Positions 26,285 to 38,900 of a stretch of 64,000 nucleotides of DNA are shown here, piece by piece. The notes beneath the pieces are model-generated. The model was not told the DNA's origin, searched no databases, and saw only the letters and a program-made list of their open reading frames with translations. Within the stretch, counting starts at the first letter, position 1. Each line of letters begins with the position of its first letter. The position numbers were made by a program, and so were the translations under genes. This DNA is from Syngnathus acus (taxonomy: Eukaryota; Chordata; Actinopteri; Syngnathiformes; Syngnathidae), in the NCBI RefSeq assembly GCF_901709675.1, contig NC_051088.1, forward strand, positions 20,374,693 through 20,438,692, given 5' to 3'.

Positions 26285-26415
26285 GCTCTCGCCTCATAGG
26301 CTTAAGACCAGGGGATGCTTTGAGAATAATTGTCAATTTTTGTCTATGTGAAGCCCTTTGAGACTGCTTGTGATTTAGGGCTATACAAATAAAATTGACT
26401 TGACTTGACTTGATA
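26285..26415 (+). mobile_element. Truncated LINE-type 3' end with (TTGAC)n tail
   Basis: The sequence AGCCCTTTGAGACTGCTTGT, then GGGCTATACAAATAAAATTG, then ACTTGACTTGACTTGA is the usual 3' end of a fish non-LTR retrotransposon family, ending in a short tandem tail. No coding part remains, so this is a strongly 5'-truncated copy. The family assignment (L2- or Rex1-like) is from memory and uncertain. Confidence 0.55.
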
Positions 26416-27390
26416 GGCAGCGACGCTAACCAACCAACATTTCTTTTAGTTGCTGATCACACATGCACAATGTTCAGAGTAAATTTTGGACTATTCAGCA
26501 AGATTCCTGGGATATTTGGTGTGAATCAAGGTCACATACATCTCAGTCCGGTGGAATTCAGGTTATTGACATTGTTTTGGATCAGTGTCCAGTTGCTGCA
26601 ACTTGCATCCTCTTTTGAGCTTCAGTTGTTGGACAGATGGCCTCGAGTTCTTCTATTTTAGAATTCTTTTTCCCATTGATGATCGCAAGCTGTCCAGGCC
26701 CTGATGGCACAAAGCACCTGCATACCATGATGCTTCATCCAACATGCTTCACAGTTGGGATTTTGATGTTGTGTTTTGATGGTTGTTTCTTCCAAACAAT
26801 TCATTTTTTGTTTCATCTGTCAGCAGAATATTTTACATTCGGTATATTGAGATATCAGAATGTGTGTATCAATGATGGGAAGCAACAGTGCTGAACCTTT
26901 TCCATTTTCCCTAACCGTGCACAGATGAAATTCAAAACTTGTTTTTTTTGTAACCCTTTACAGTTTAGTACAGTTCAAATTACAAGTCTTGACCTCAACC
27001 CAATTCAGATGCTGTGGCATGACCTTATTGATCCATGCGTGGAACCTACCCCAGCTGTCTTTGGGTGAGAGGCAGGATACACCCTAAACTGCTTGCCAGC
27101 AAATTGCAGTTACATGATTTCAGCAGAGCTATTTACATCTCTGGGGTTTTGCTGATCTACAATAGTTTTGTAAAGCACAATGGTTCATTTGGTTATTGCT
27201 GCCAAACCGGTTACTCGATGCAAGAGTCCACTTACGTTTTCCCCCCATTGATCTGTTAACTTTTCCCTTTTAAAAATCACAATTTTATTGTTTAATAAGG
27301 ATTGTCTTCTGAGGCATTAAAATGTGTGTAAAGAATAGGACTGGGACAAATACATTTTCACAGCCCTTTATGTTGTGTATGTCACTGCAT
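26410..27390 (+). mobile_element. Degenerate Tc1/mariner-type transposon remnant
   Basis: At about 26985-27030 the plus strand reads SLDLNPIQMLWHDL, which matches the conserved SPDLNPIEMLWHDLK block around the last catalytic acidic residue of Tc1-type transposases. Upstream, CTGTCCAGGCCCTGATGGCA and ATGCTTCACAGTTGGGAT belong to a composite dispersed fish element of the same type. Downstream, AAATACATTTTCACAGCCCT resembles its usual end. Stops and frameshifts break every frame, so no active transposase is encoded. Boundaries are approximate. Confidence 0.5.
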
Positions 27391-27923
27391 CTTTACACCT
27401 GTAACAAACCCCCCCAAAAAACAGTATTGCTTTGGGTCATAGCTGCCCGTAGCTACTCTTCCATACTCTTTTCTGAGTCCTAATGGGCTATCGCAGTAAG
27501 CCCCAATTTTATTTGTGGTGGATCTGATACCTGTAATGAACAGCTTATCACTGCAACCCAAGACCGCACTCTCTTGCCTGCTGCTATCATGTAGCTACGG
27601 AAGCCAGCAGCCAAAGCCTCTTGATGCATCGCTAATCGATTTCTCACCACAGACCCTCTCTGTCATTTACCACATGATTCATTTGTACAGGCTTTTATGA
27701 GATTAGAGGTATCACCCTCTAAGTGCTGATGCCTTCACCTCCCTCCTAACTGTTCCCATTTTGTTTGTGGTACCCACAGCCCTCCCTCTCTTTGTCTGGT
27801 TCTTCATTGCCTCGTCAGTTCTTGTTCAAGGTAGATCTTGACAAAAAAACAGCAGCTGCTCCTCAGTGTTGCTCCACATGTCATTCACTTTGGACCGTCC
27901 ACTTTGTCACACTACCTTTCCAG

Positions 27924-28225
27924 ATGTATCCATGCTGGTTCCTACCTTCATCCTTTTCATCCTACATCAAGTTTTATACTGTGGAATTAGAAAATGCATT
28001 GGAAGAGGAGAGCGCACGTACTAGCCCTTCGGCCTCCTCTGATTCCTCTTGGGCGTCTTCCGGCTTCAGTACTGACTTGACATCAGTGGTCTCAAACCTC
28101 GCCCCTGTAAAGAATTCCGCTTTCTTGAAATCTTTTGAGTTTCAAAGGTCTTCCATCAAGGTGCCCGGTGAACAGCAAACCAGAGCCAATGAATGGAGAG
28201 AAACATCTTTTCTAGGAAATGATGA
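27924..28225 (+). CDS. Candidate exon of unknown function (low confidence)
   Basis: An open segment follows a plausible acceptor (CTACCTTTCCAG) and ends at a strong donor (GATGA|GTGAGT). It would encode about 100 residues beginning MYPCWFLPSS and including the acidic-serine run NALEEESARTSPSASSDSS and FLKSFEFQRSSIKVPGE, less repetitive than most chance ORFs here. Its end phase (2) equals that of both frmpd4 first exons, so it could splice into frmpd4 exon 2. I know no homologue, and a long chance ORF is the main alternative. Confidence 0.22.
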
Positions 28226-28776
28226 GTGAGTATGACACTGTATGTTCTGGACTTTTGGAATCTCTACTATGACTTCTAGAAGGATGTAAAAACAATGTAA
28301 AACTGATTTAGTAGTTTAACTTAAATAGAATGCCAGCAGAGGCATGCCTATCCTATGTAGGGCTACAGGAGCTGATTACGTATAGTCAACTATATTAATA
28401 GGTTTAATAATGTCTTCAATGAGCTAATATCTGAGAAAACTCACTGGTTCGTACCTCAATGTGTGTAGACGTGCATGAGAAGGAGCTCTGCTGTTGAGTG
28501 AAATAGATGGGAAGTAAGTGAAAGAGAAGTTTGGTCAGTTTCTCCCTGACTCACTTCAGAATTTTTATATCTCCTTAAAATCACATGCACTATTCTCATT
28601 ATTATTGATTTGTTGTGTGAAGTTTATATGTGCTCTGGAATTGACTGGCGGCCAGTGTACTCCACCTTGAGAGACTCATGAGGAGAATTTGTATCGAAAA
28701 TGAATGGTTGGATACTATCAGCTTGGTAATGGGGTGGGAAGTTGTCCATTAAAGTTTCCTGATGAGGGCTATGATA

Positions 28777-28979
28777 TAGTGATAGGAAAATGATGCTTCA
28801 AATTTGCTTCATGAACCAGTTGTAATTTTTGACTAGATGGCACTGGTAGGTGAACTATAGGGGTTTGAGAAAAGATGTCCGTGTACTTTCAGTCCAACGT
28901 TGAACAAGTACCATCAAGAGGAGTCAGACATACAAATGGTTCATGAAGTAAATTTTAAAGCATTATTTTCCCATCACTA
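28777..28979. mobile_element. hAT-like MITE, short copy
   Basis: A 203-bp element begins TAGTGATAGGAAAATGATGC and ends in the inverted form, TTATTTTCCCATCACTA. Both ends carry GCTTCAAATTTGCTTCATGA or a diverged form of it. Flanking GCTATGAT and TCTATGCT match at 6 of 8 positions, compatible with a decayed 8-bp hAT target duplication. The interior half AGTACACGG...TGGACTG (reverse strand) matches the left arm of the larger element at 9884-10498, so the two are of one family. Confidence 0.65.
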
Positions 28980-30464
28980 GTCTATGCTTGAATGTTTCGA
29001 CAATGACTGGACAATTTACCTGTTTTTGATATTCATCAGCAATTTACTATAAAGAGCCAGCTGTTTTCCCTTTTACCCAGCATCTTTCGAGCCATTTCAC
29101 TCATCCACCTCCAAACCTCTGCGACTGTTGCACCCTACCCCCACTGATCCACACATAAAGTAATTTCATTGCAGTTGTGGTTATTGTTGGACACTGCCCC
29201 TCTGCTGGTGGCAGCTTGAGGATTAGGGAATAACTGAACAGACGCAGCAGGATGGCACACTGAGTCATGAGGTAAGATAGCATTGTTGTTAATATTTAAA
29301 TAAATCAAATGTATGTTTGATTATCAATGTCAGTATCCCTGTGGGTGTCAGACATATTTTTTGTTGTCGAATGGCTGCACCTTGACCCCAGACTTACTAC
29401 TTGCACTAGCTTGAGGGGCTTGAGGCTCTGTGGCATCAATATTGCCTATGACAGGAGTCGGGCTGCATTGCAAAGTTTTGGGCTGCAGCCTGACATAAAA
29501 CAAAGCTGGAAAGTCCATGAACAATGAATTCTAAACTACCGCAGTTATGGTATAATAATAATATAATGATCATGTAAAAGATTTATAGATAATTTTTTAT
29601 TGCATTATTTTCTGGTACTTTTCTCATATGGTGGAAGACTTAGTTACATTTGACTCATCCTTTTCAATTACCAATATCTCTTAATTTGATTTCCAAATCT
29701 TTCAACATCCCATCTCATCTTTGACTTCTATGTACATACTAGTCTATGCATCAGTTTAAAATAACTGCTCAGAATTTGTTTAGAAGATGGCAGCATCCTC
29801 AACTGCGCCCCCTGGCATCTAAGGTCTTTTCTTTGTGTTATTGGATTCTTTTTGGAGCATCAGTTGTGAATGTGCATGCAAGCACATACAGAGTTAATAG
29901 TTATAGTTAATCATTTGTTGTTGTATCGTTGTTAGTTATATGTAAATCGCTTTGTTACAGCTGTGGCTGTTGTGAAATGATCTAGTATATGAAGTTGGGA
30001 GTATTGTACAGGGTACCAAACAAAAGGCAGTTCGGTCCCTGTATCACTGATGTCAGAGTTTGTTTCGTATTGTTTGCAATGAGACAGATTTGTGTTCCAG
30101 TCATGTTTGGACTCCACAAAGGCTACCTTTTGTCTCAGATTCAGTTCATAAACTTTATAGACAGAATTTTCAGTCAGCCAAGGCATTGGAGGAATCCAGT
30201 TAAAAGTGACAACTTTGGATTTGCACACGGACTGTAAGTCCAGTGCCATTGGTGAATATTGCATATTGATCCTCAAGCTGTTTGTGTCAAGCAGCGAGCC
30301 AGAGCTTATCACACTTCTCGTTTTGTCATGATCTCTCTGTGGCACGGAAACAAATCCAAGCGTGTGTGTGTCTGTGTGTGTGTGCCTGTCTGTCAGTCTA
30401 TGTGTGAATGTGAATGAAGTTTATCCCCACTGGCCCAGATGCACGCTAAATCATCATCACCAGC

Positions 30465-30515
30465 AGTGCAGTGCTGTGCAGTGCTGTGCAGTGCTGTGCA
30501 GTGCTGCTAAGCTGG
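30465..30515 (+). repeat. 10-bp minisatellite, unit GTGCAGTGCT
   Basis: About four and a half perfect tandem copies of GTGCAGTGCT lie about 200 bp upstream of the candidate frmpd4 upstream start codon. The unit includes GCAGTGCTG motifs. It is probably within the promoter or 5' UTR of that exon, but its effect is unknown. Confidence 0.8.
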
Positions 30516-30713
30516 AACATTTGGCAACAAGTCAGCAGTAAAGAAAAAAAAAAGAACCGGAGAAATACGGGACATAGAGTTGAGGAATTCAAAGGAAGTG
30601 GAAGTTGGACCCAGGAGCGGAACAAACGATCTTCCTGCTGGCTGTTTGAATCTTGGTTGTAGCGAGAACAGGGCTTCCATCCTTCTTGGTCTGATCACTC
30701 ATTCCTCAAGGAG

Positions 30714-30763
30714 ATGGAGCCATGTGACGAGGAAGATGAACTTGGGGGGATAAACACTTCCAA
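30714..30763 (+). CDS. frmpd4: Candidate alternative first coding exon of frmpd4
   Basis: A start codon in a strong context (GGAGATGG) opens a 16-codon acidic segment, MEPCDEEDELGGINTS plus two bases, that ends at a consensus donor AA|GTGAGT. The end phase is 2, exactly that of the conserved first exon 10 kb downstream, so splicing to the acceptor at 47852 keeps frame and reads on into NHKNKTSGWPPP. No other gene lies between here and frmpd4 on this strand. The coding assignment rests on phase, donor quality and start context; I do not recall a matching annotated isoform. Confidence 0.5.
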
Positions 30764-31690
30764 GTGAGTGCTAACTTATTTTAGAATTTCTATGAGTCAA
30801 AACTGCATTTATTGATAAAAATCTCACTGGGTTAATTTGTCATGAGAATGTTTGGAAGTATTTAAGTTTGTTGACTTCGGGAAGTGGAAGTGAGTTGGTT
30901 GGGTGATTCTTAGTTTCGTCCGTTTCCCTGAGGTACTCCATTCTTTAAAAGGATGTAAAGGTTTAGGGACATCTGCAACAAAGCAGCAGATAGAATCATT
31001 GTGTAAAAAAGTAATTGTAGTAATAGTGCTCCACTACTGTGGTCATTTGATGAATCTATTTTTCTTATTCTCTGTGGTCTGCTTAAGCTTATTGTGCTTG
31101 TCATGCCATATGTCATTTCGCTTGTTGAATTGTCATGCATGTGAGTGTTACATAATCCTGAGGCGGCTCCAAGATGCAATGCAATCCAAGTTCTTGTAAT
31201 TGCTAAACACACTCTGAGATTACGTCACAGATTTGTGGCTACTCGTGTATTATTAGTTTACACTTACTGTGTATTCATATGCATTGTTTGGCACTATCAG
31301 CTGAGCATGTAGCATCAGGAAGTGTGTTAATGCACCCACATTTTCAGTGAGCACTTAAAGTGTTTCTAAGGAGCTCACAAACTGAGGTATTGAATGGTAA
31401 AGGGAGCAGTTTTGTAGAGTTTGGTGAATATCTGGTGTTCCAATTTTTGTGATTAGTTTTATATTTGCCAAAAGAATCCCCCTGGTTGATTTAAATCCAT
31501 GATGGCATGTTGGGATCGGATGTCATTGACTGGGTCCTTGCACCACCACTTGCTCTTGAATGGTATGCCAGATCGCTTACCTATAGCTGGGAATCTGTCT
31601 TTACTTATTTTTTTCACATTTTTGTCCCAAAGCACAACCACATCATAGTGATGGTTTCCCTCAAAGAGCAATTGTGACTGTGAGTCCATA

Positions 31691-32446
31691 TCAAAGTCAA
31701 AGTCAAAGTCAGCTTTATTGTCAATCCCTTCATATGTCAAGACACACAAAGAAACCGAAATTCCGTTTCCACCATCCCACGGTGACGAGACATACAAGTA
31801 GGCGACACAAAACAAAAACAAGAATGCCCAAACCATAAATAACAAATAATAAATAAAATAAAATAAAATGAGCGATGAATAAATAACAGACCCATTAAAT
31901 ATGAGGGGCAAAACCGAGCCAGTGTGCATACAGCAAGAACAGGACGCTACGCTGAAAGGGGGAGCGAGTTCAGGATCCTAACAGCCTGGAGTACGAAGCT
32001 GTTGGAAAGTCTGGTAGTGCGGGAGCGCAGGCTCCTGTACCGCCTCCCAGAGGGCAGAAGTTCAAACAAAGAGTGAGCGGGGTGACTCACATCACTCACA
32101 ATCTTGGTCGCCTTGCGAGTGAGATGGGAGGTGTAAATGTCCTTCAAGGAGGGGAGAGAAGCACCAATAGTCTTGCTAGCCGTTTTCACAATGCGCTGCA
32201 GGGCCTTCAAGTCTTGGTCAGTGCAGCTGCCACCCCAGACAGCAATACAGCTGGAGAGGACGCTCTCAATGGTGCCGCGGTAAAAAGTAGTCATGACGGC
32301 CGGAGGAGACCCCGCTCGCCTGAGTTTCCGAAGGAAGTACAGGCGGCGCTGGGCCTTCTTCGCCAGCGACGTGGTGTTGGTGGACCAGGAGAGATCCTCA
32401 CTGATGTGCACCCCCAGGAACCTGGCGCTGCTCACTCTCTCCATAT
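31691..32446 (-). mobile_element. 5'-truncated LINE, end of reverse transcriptase ORF plus 3' UTR
   Basis: Read on the minus strand, the element enters in the reverse transcriptase C-terminal region (SARFLGVHISEDLSWS, KKAQRRLYFLRKLRR, then PSGRRYRSLRSRTTRLSNSF). This FLGV...LRKL arrangement is typical of fish L2/CR1/Rex1-type non-LTR elements. The ORF ends near 31947, followed by a 3' UTR and a (TTTGAC)n tail at 31691-31710. The left part of the RT and the endonuclease are missing, the usual result of 5' truncation on insertion. A second copy lies at 13514-13904. Confidence 0.75.
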
Positions 32447-34734
32447 AAATGTACAGCCTCATCACATATTGATGGATAACTAGTTTTGAATTCAGAAGCC
32501 AGTAAAAATCCATACCTCAGGCTGCTTAAACTATTTATATTTTATAGATTGTTTAAAATATGTCGTATCTTTCAGTCAGAGCCCATGTTATGAACGTAGT
32601 TGTGCTGACGTATGTGTGCAAAGTGCTGTTCCTGAAAATTCTGATCACACCATTGACCAGCGAGGCCGTTCCATCAATAGCTTGTTCACACATTAAACCT
32701 CCCTCAGAGTGTGCAGCATGTGTGAGATTTTATTGACAAGGCACCATCGTGTTTGCGTGTTCAATATATTTGTTGTTGTGTATGCCTGGAGGCTAATAGC
32801 GGGAAAATGATTATCACCTCAGAGGGCAAAACTAGTTCCAAACTGATGTAACTGTCCCTGAAGACCTACCATTGAGAAGAAACAAACTGTTGTAAAATTA
32901 AGTGCAGATATGAAATCCATTGTCTCTTTTCTCATATGTCCTTATGAACAGAACAGGCACGTTTCAGATAGCTGCGAAATGACTAAAATTTAGATTTCAC
33001 AGCTAAAATGTGTTAATTGTCATCACTTGTGCTGTTTATAACGCAAATGTTTTACAACTTGCAATACCAGGAGCAATTTATCGAGTTGTGGCTGCTTCCG
33101 TATATGAATACTTTATCAGATGACTACGACTTGATTTAACAACTCCTATGCGGCATGCCTTTAATGGTTTGGTTTCTGTTGTTTTATGAACATTATTATA
33201 ACTCATTTTATTAAATTTATATCAATGGTTTAGCCTTCATTTGACGTGCACTGAATTTTGAGGAGGAATGACTTACAGTGTCCTGTAAAACATACAGGAA
33301 CTAGATTTACATACCGGGTTTCCAGTTTAGTAGTGTGCATGTGTGGCTGGTTGATGTTAAGCTTGAAGAGGTAACTGACTTCTTAGGGTCATCTTTGCAT
33401 GCAGGTTATGTGTTCTTAAAAGATTCTGTTGGGTGTGCAAACTACAGTTTGCTTGACCCTCTAAAAATGCTGCAGATGCTAATTTTCTACTCGTAGACTC
33501 ATCACCCTCACTACTTCCCTTTGCCGAGGAGAATATTTAGCAAGCTGACAGCATGAAGAGTAAGGAAAAGCAGTAAGCTGATTTGACCTGGCCCATGGAT
33601 GATATTGAGACTCACATACTTGTGGAAAACATGTTGGCATACAAACTAAATACTCCTGGGTTTGTTGAAGTAGTACTATCGCAGGCATGTGAAGCAATTA
33701 CCAAATCTGGTATGAAAATCAATTGTGAAGTTTGTGCATTTTTGGCACACCATGATGAATAAGAACTCCGCCTTTATTAACTGGCAGATATGTGTATCCA
33801 ACTGTTACTGTTACTAACACAAATAGTTACGTAAAACAAGAGAAAATGTGCACTCAATTAAAATTTTGATAATGAGTGAAGGGTGTGGAGATGCACATGG
33901 TGAGGGGAAAATTACTTATGTGGAGTGCTATTTTGTGGAGTGAGGACGGAGAACAAGGTGTTTTTAAAAAGGACAGACTAAGCAAGGACGAAAGTGGGTT
34001 TTTGTCCGTCCCTGTAATCATCCCCAACCGGGTCAAGTACCGACTTACAAAAACACACCCGGCCTGTCTTGCGTGTGAATATGAAATATTACAATGTGCC
34101 GCTTGTCTTGTACATGTTCACGGTGTTTGTATGCTGGAAGGAGTGACGTCCCTGTGCTTCAAGCGGAGAAGCACCCAAAAAGTTTACCAGTCGGTCTGGT
34201 GACCGACGGTGGTTGTGTTGGCAGCTAAATGCTACCTTGGTTGTAAATAATTCAGTCCACTAACCAGATAGTCCCAGAAAGCTGGCTTTGTAGTTGTATG
34301 CCTCTCGGTTCCGTCCTACAGATCGCAAGGCTATTATAGGCATTTAATACCTTGATTGAAACCGTGACAAACATTGACTTCATGACACAAAGAGACAATA
34401 TTTTCAGTTGTTACTTTCTACCATAAATCAAATACATCATAGTCATGTCACTCATCATAGGAAAAAAGCCAAAGGTTCCCTCCTTGCAAAAATGTGTTCC
34501 GCCTAGCTCCAAAAGTGTGCTTTTTTGCTGTGCCTCTGAGCTGTGTCATAAAAGTTCACCTCTGCTTGTGTATTTACAGCTACATTGTTTTTTGTATATT
34601 TCACAGCGAGCGTCTTTGTGTGTGTGTATATTTTATATTTATTTAACTTTATTCGGCTGTTTCTGCTTATTCATGCGTTTGACAGAAGTCTGCTAAAAAT
34701 AGTAACTTCCGGCGTTAACTTTGCTTGGAGTGTA

Positions 34735-34910
34735 TAATGCGTACTTTCAGACTGAATGTGACAGTTGAAAAAAGTAGAAAGGCCACAAGTGTTTTTTTTT
34801 CTCTAAAATCCTGTTGATGAGCGATAACGTTGACATAAATAAAACCAACTCCTACCAAATCTTGTAATATATTATCATCTGCTGATGTTTTTGTGTCACT
34901 GCAGTGACTG
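34735..34910. repeat. Unnamed dispersed repeat, copy B
   Basis: Matches copy A (15455-15665) in order and orientation: TTTCAGACTGAATGTGACAG, TTTCTCTAAAATCCTGTTGA, ATAACGTTGACATAAATA, CTTGTAATATATTATCATCT, TTTTTGTGTCACTGCAGTGA. Both end near the CACTGCAGT motif. I do not recognise the family. Confidence 0.5.
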
Positions 34911-35876
34911 AGACAAAAAGTTTTCAAATAATTGCAAGTTGGTGCCTGTAAGTTAAATGAATGTGAAAAGTAAATTAGCCAGCTAATGAGGTTTAAATCA
35001 TCATGATTGGATTTTATAAAACCTCAGATTTGATTATGTTTCTCATCTGTTGGACTATGACTTTGTTTGTGTCTGTTTGTTTTTTTGGACTGATGATGGA
35101 CAGAAGCCTTTTACAATGACAAGGAGGCACAGGGACGGGGGACAACTATATTGTGAATAAGGACGGGGGGTGGGAACGAGGACAGAAGGTGCCCAACTTG
35201 GGGATGAAGGACGGACCGGCAAAATTTCGTTAAGTGCCCATCCCTGCATATGTGGGTAGTCGTCTCACAGGCTAAACTTAAGTGTTGCACATAGTATACA
35301 TACGTGCAAGTAAGTTCACCATCACAGATTCCATTCAGCTCGTGGTGGTTTTGCAAATGCACCATTCATTTGCAGTCCAACTGCAGGTGCTGGACGTCTT
35401 CTGCATAGCCACAGAGTTGCTATATGAACAAAATTGAGTATGGCGTAGACTTTGCTTAGCTCCTTTGTTAGTCATTGAGATAATGACAACTATATGCAGA
35501 AAACCCTCATTACTGCATGTATTTATTCTGTGGGACTCGGAATTGTTTTAAATTGGGAAGAAAATGCATCGTCAAATGTCCTGTCAAATGATAGCTGCAG
35601 GGAAAAATTGCAGCGGTTTGCTCTTCACTTTGTCTCATCTTTGAATACAAATCTCTTGCTCTGTTAATGTTTCTACCCTGACCTTTATCTCTCACTCCCA
35701 AGCCTCTCCCTCTTACATGCATGCCTGTTCCCATTCTCACACCCTGCCTTGTTTCCAACCCCCCTTCCCCTTATGCCTCATCCAATCAGATTAGGCCACA
35801 GGAAAAAGCGAGAGATTGCTTGTTGGATTATTGGCAGTGCACAAAGGAAATTTGATGATCTCATTGTTAGAGGAGT

Positions 35877-35914
<38 letters not shown>

Positions 35915-38900
35915 ATGTGTGTTAACAAAAGGGTGATGAGCAATTTATGTACATTAATGATGGATAGGTGCATGCCCTGTTGCATGTTACACTACCAAGC
36001 AAAAGTTTTCATTGTGTCATCCGTGCCTTGGACATCACTGTAGGTTACTGATTACAGGCAAGATTTTAGAAACTGATGTTATGGAACAAGAAGATGAGAA
36101 TCGCAACTCCATTTTCACACACTTTGTGCACCAGTGTGTACATTTAAATGCACGCATATCCAGATTACTTAGAATTGTTCTCTTCCGTTTGACAGACCTC
36201 TCTAAAAAGCATATTTCAGGGGGGACTAGTTCTCTAGCTCTGCCTGTGATCACAGTAGGTGCTCTTTACGGTGTTGTGTGTCAAGAAAAAAAGCCTGTGT
36301 CTCTTTCTTTGGATAAAGTAAGGCGCACATAATGTAGTCAGGCTGGAAAATGTCTACTTCTTGGTTTAAAAAAAAAAAAAATTATAAATTGCACTCTACC
36401 AACATCTAGGACGTATCTCTCAGTCGGTCCATTCTGTGTCAATAACTACCTACTCATTAGCTTTGACTTTCTGTCACAGGCTATTAACTCAGTGGGAGTT
36501 GGAATTGAAAGCAAACACTTTCAATATCGAACAGTGCATGCCAATTTAAGGGCAGGGCTTGTCAGTTCTACGTGATATGATCCTATTAAGATTAAAATTG
36601 GGATTGGGACAAATACTGTGTCTATACTTTAATGTTCTGTTTAGTCTCCTTTGGAACACCATTGTAAGAGTAGCATCATTAGAAGTAATGCAGTACTATA
36701 TGCTTCTGTACGTTGTATTGTTGGACACTAGCTGATGAGTTTGACTTTTTAATACTATATAATATGGTTCGTTCTTGTACCTTCCTCTGCGTTCGATCAA
36801 TACTCTGTATCAAAACAACCAATCCAAACTACCTATGAATATATGTTTTCATTATTTTTTTTTAACGAATGAGACTTACATTTTGCTGGTTGTTGCACAT
36901 TCTGGATTGTGATTATATATCAGTTAGTTTCTTCTGATCATTTGTGTTTAATTTTGTATGTAAAACTGAGATGAATAATTTGGATTTGCACAAACATATT
37001 TCTAATGGGATGCATCCGTCGATGCATTCTCCGAACCACTTATCATCATCATACTGCTACACAATATTTTTGTTTTCTTGGCTTTGAACATGCTTTTGTA
37101 AAAATGATAAAACGCAGTTGCTCCATCTAGTTCTGAGACTGTATCCTTCACAGGTTGTTGAATCAATACCTCTTGCAAAACATTATCTTTGTCTGACTTT
37201 GTCTGACTGTGCTTTCACTTCCAAAGACAGCAGTAAAGGGAGATATGTGCAGGAGAAGGTTAATGATTTTATGCACACGTCAACTATCACCCAGGGGTTG
37301 AATAGCTTTACAAAATCAATGCAAAGCACTCTTTTCCATCTTCACACTCACACTAACATTGTGACCTTCGTCTGTATTATTATTCATGTGATGTCGTAGT
37401 CCATCCCCCCACTGCAGCCATCTGTCCTCATTGTAATAAGTATCGTTGTTTTAAATCAGCCAAGGTGAGGGATGGCACCGCAATTTTGACAAATAAAAGA
37501 ATGGTTCTGCTATCCAGCCCAAGAGATACATTGACTGAATAAAACTTTATCACTAGCACTTACCACACTATAATGTGTTCATGACAGGTAGGATAGTGTT
37601 CAATTACAGGAATTTGCTTTCATAGTTACATAAAAATGTGGCTTCACATTTGTTATACTTTCAAAATACCCCAGTAATGCGTTACTCATACCATTCAAGC
37701 ACTTTATTTGTTCATCTGTAGTCTCACGGCAAACAGTAGATCGCAACAGGGGAATTAACGTGGTCCTCCATAGCAATTGTGGCCCTAAACAACCCCATAG
37801 ACTGTTTATGTCATGGTCCTGTTTTGCTGTCAGCATTTCGGGTACATTTTGTATCATCTTCGTGACAACATATTTTGATAGTCAAATCCAAAAGCTCAAC
37901 GAAGCTGCAGTATTGCTCGGTGGGTGCGCAGATAACTGTCACTGAACAGGGCAACTTCTGGTAACTGTCACATACTCAAGTTTAAGGTGAAGCTGAGGAA
38001 AGGGTGTTTGTTTGTAGCGGTAATGTTATGCAAACATAAGGTAAGGGTGATGATAAAAAATATACTGCTTATGTATATTTTCTAGCTTTACATTAGCTTT
38101 TTTCTTCCACAGTACAATTCTGATTCATTGCTCAAAACAGCTTGTTGTCATGGTAACACAAAGCCATTCTCTTGGAGAAGTTGCTCATTTCCATGCGTCA
38201 TATTAACTTAACTACAACTGAATGGATGGTTTCAAGACAGCTGTAAAAAGAGGATGAGTGAGCCGTAATTCGCTGTATTTTCACTAAAGCTTGCCATTTT
38301 ACACATTTATTAATCAATCCATGTATCCAACAGTAACTTACAATGAAATGGAGTGACAAAAGGCCTCACAAGTTATTTGTCTCTCTTCTGTGTTTAGGAA
38401 ATACAGTGTCACATCCATATGAACTTGAGAGAGATAAAAGGCTTTTCATATTTGATGCCAAGCTGGCTGTTTTTGATGTGAACAAGGCCACTGAAAGGAC
38501 AATTAAGGGTAGTTAAAGATCCTTTTCTCCAGGCCTGATGGTGACCTGCTTCTTCCACGATGGAGGAGACAAATATAATGCCTTTTATCAGCATACAGTA
38601 AATGTCTTCAGGGCCAAGGTTAAGTTTTATTTTTGCCAACTCAGCACAATAATGCTACATTGTCAGGACCTGTGAATTCAATTGGGATGAAAGGATTCCT
38701 GCCTCAGTGGAAGTGGAATACAGGGTCATAGGAAAACCATTATGCAGATAGACTCATGGGCAACAGCATTATTGACACTATCAAGAATTATAATAAGATA
38801 AGATAAAGCTCAATTTTGTGAAATGTCAATTATTTATTGATGGAAGCGATTCTGAAACTTCCATAATACACTTTTGACGTACTATTATAATATTATTGCA

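Larger units (their letters stand above)
25513..30420. other. Intergenic region between msl3 and frmpd4
   Basis: About 4.9 kb without a recognisable conserved gene. It holds a LINE-like 3' end (26285-26415), a Tc1-type transposon remnant (about 26410-27390), a hAT-like MITE (28777-28979) and one open stretch (27924-28225) treated separately as a possible exon. The segments 25560-26280 and 29000-30400 show nothing I can name. A short GT-rich tract lies at about 30361-30384. Confidence 0.5.

Noticed and set aside
33876-34202. 108-codon ORF in the frmpd4 upstream intron
   Set aside because: No splice context, domain or repeat identity could be supported; left unannotated.
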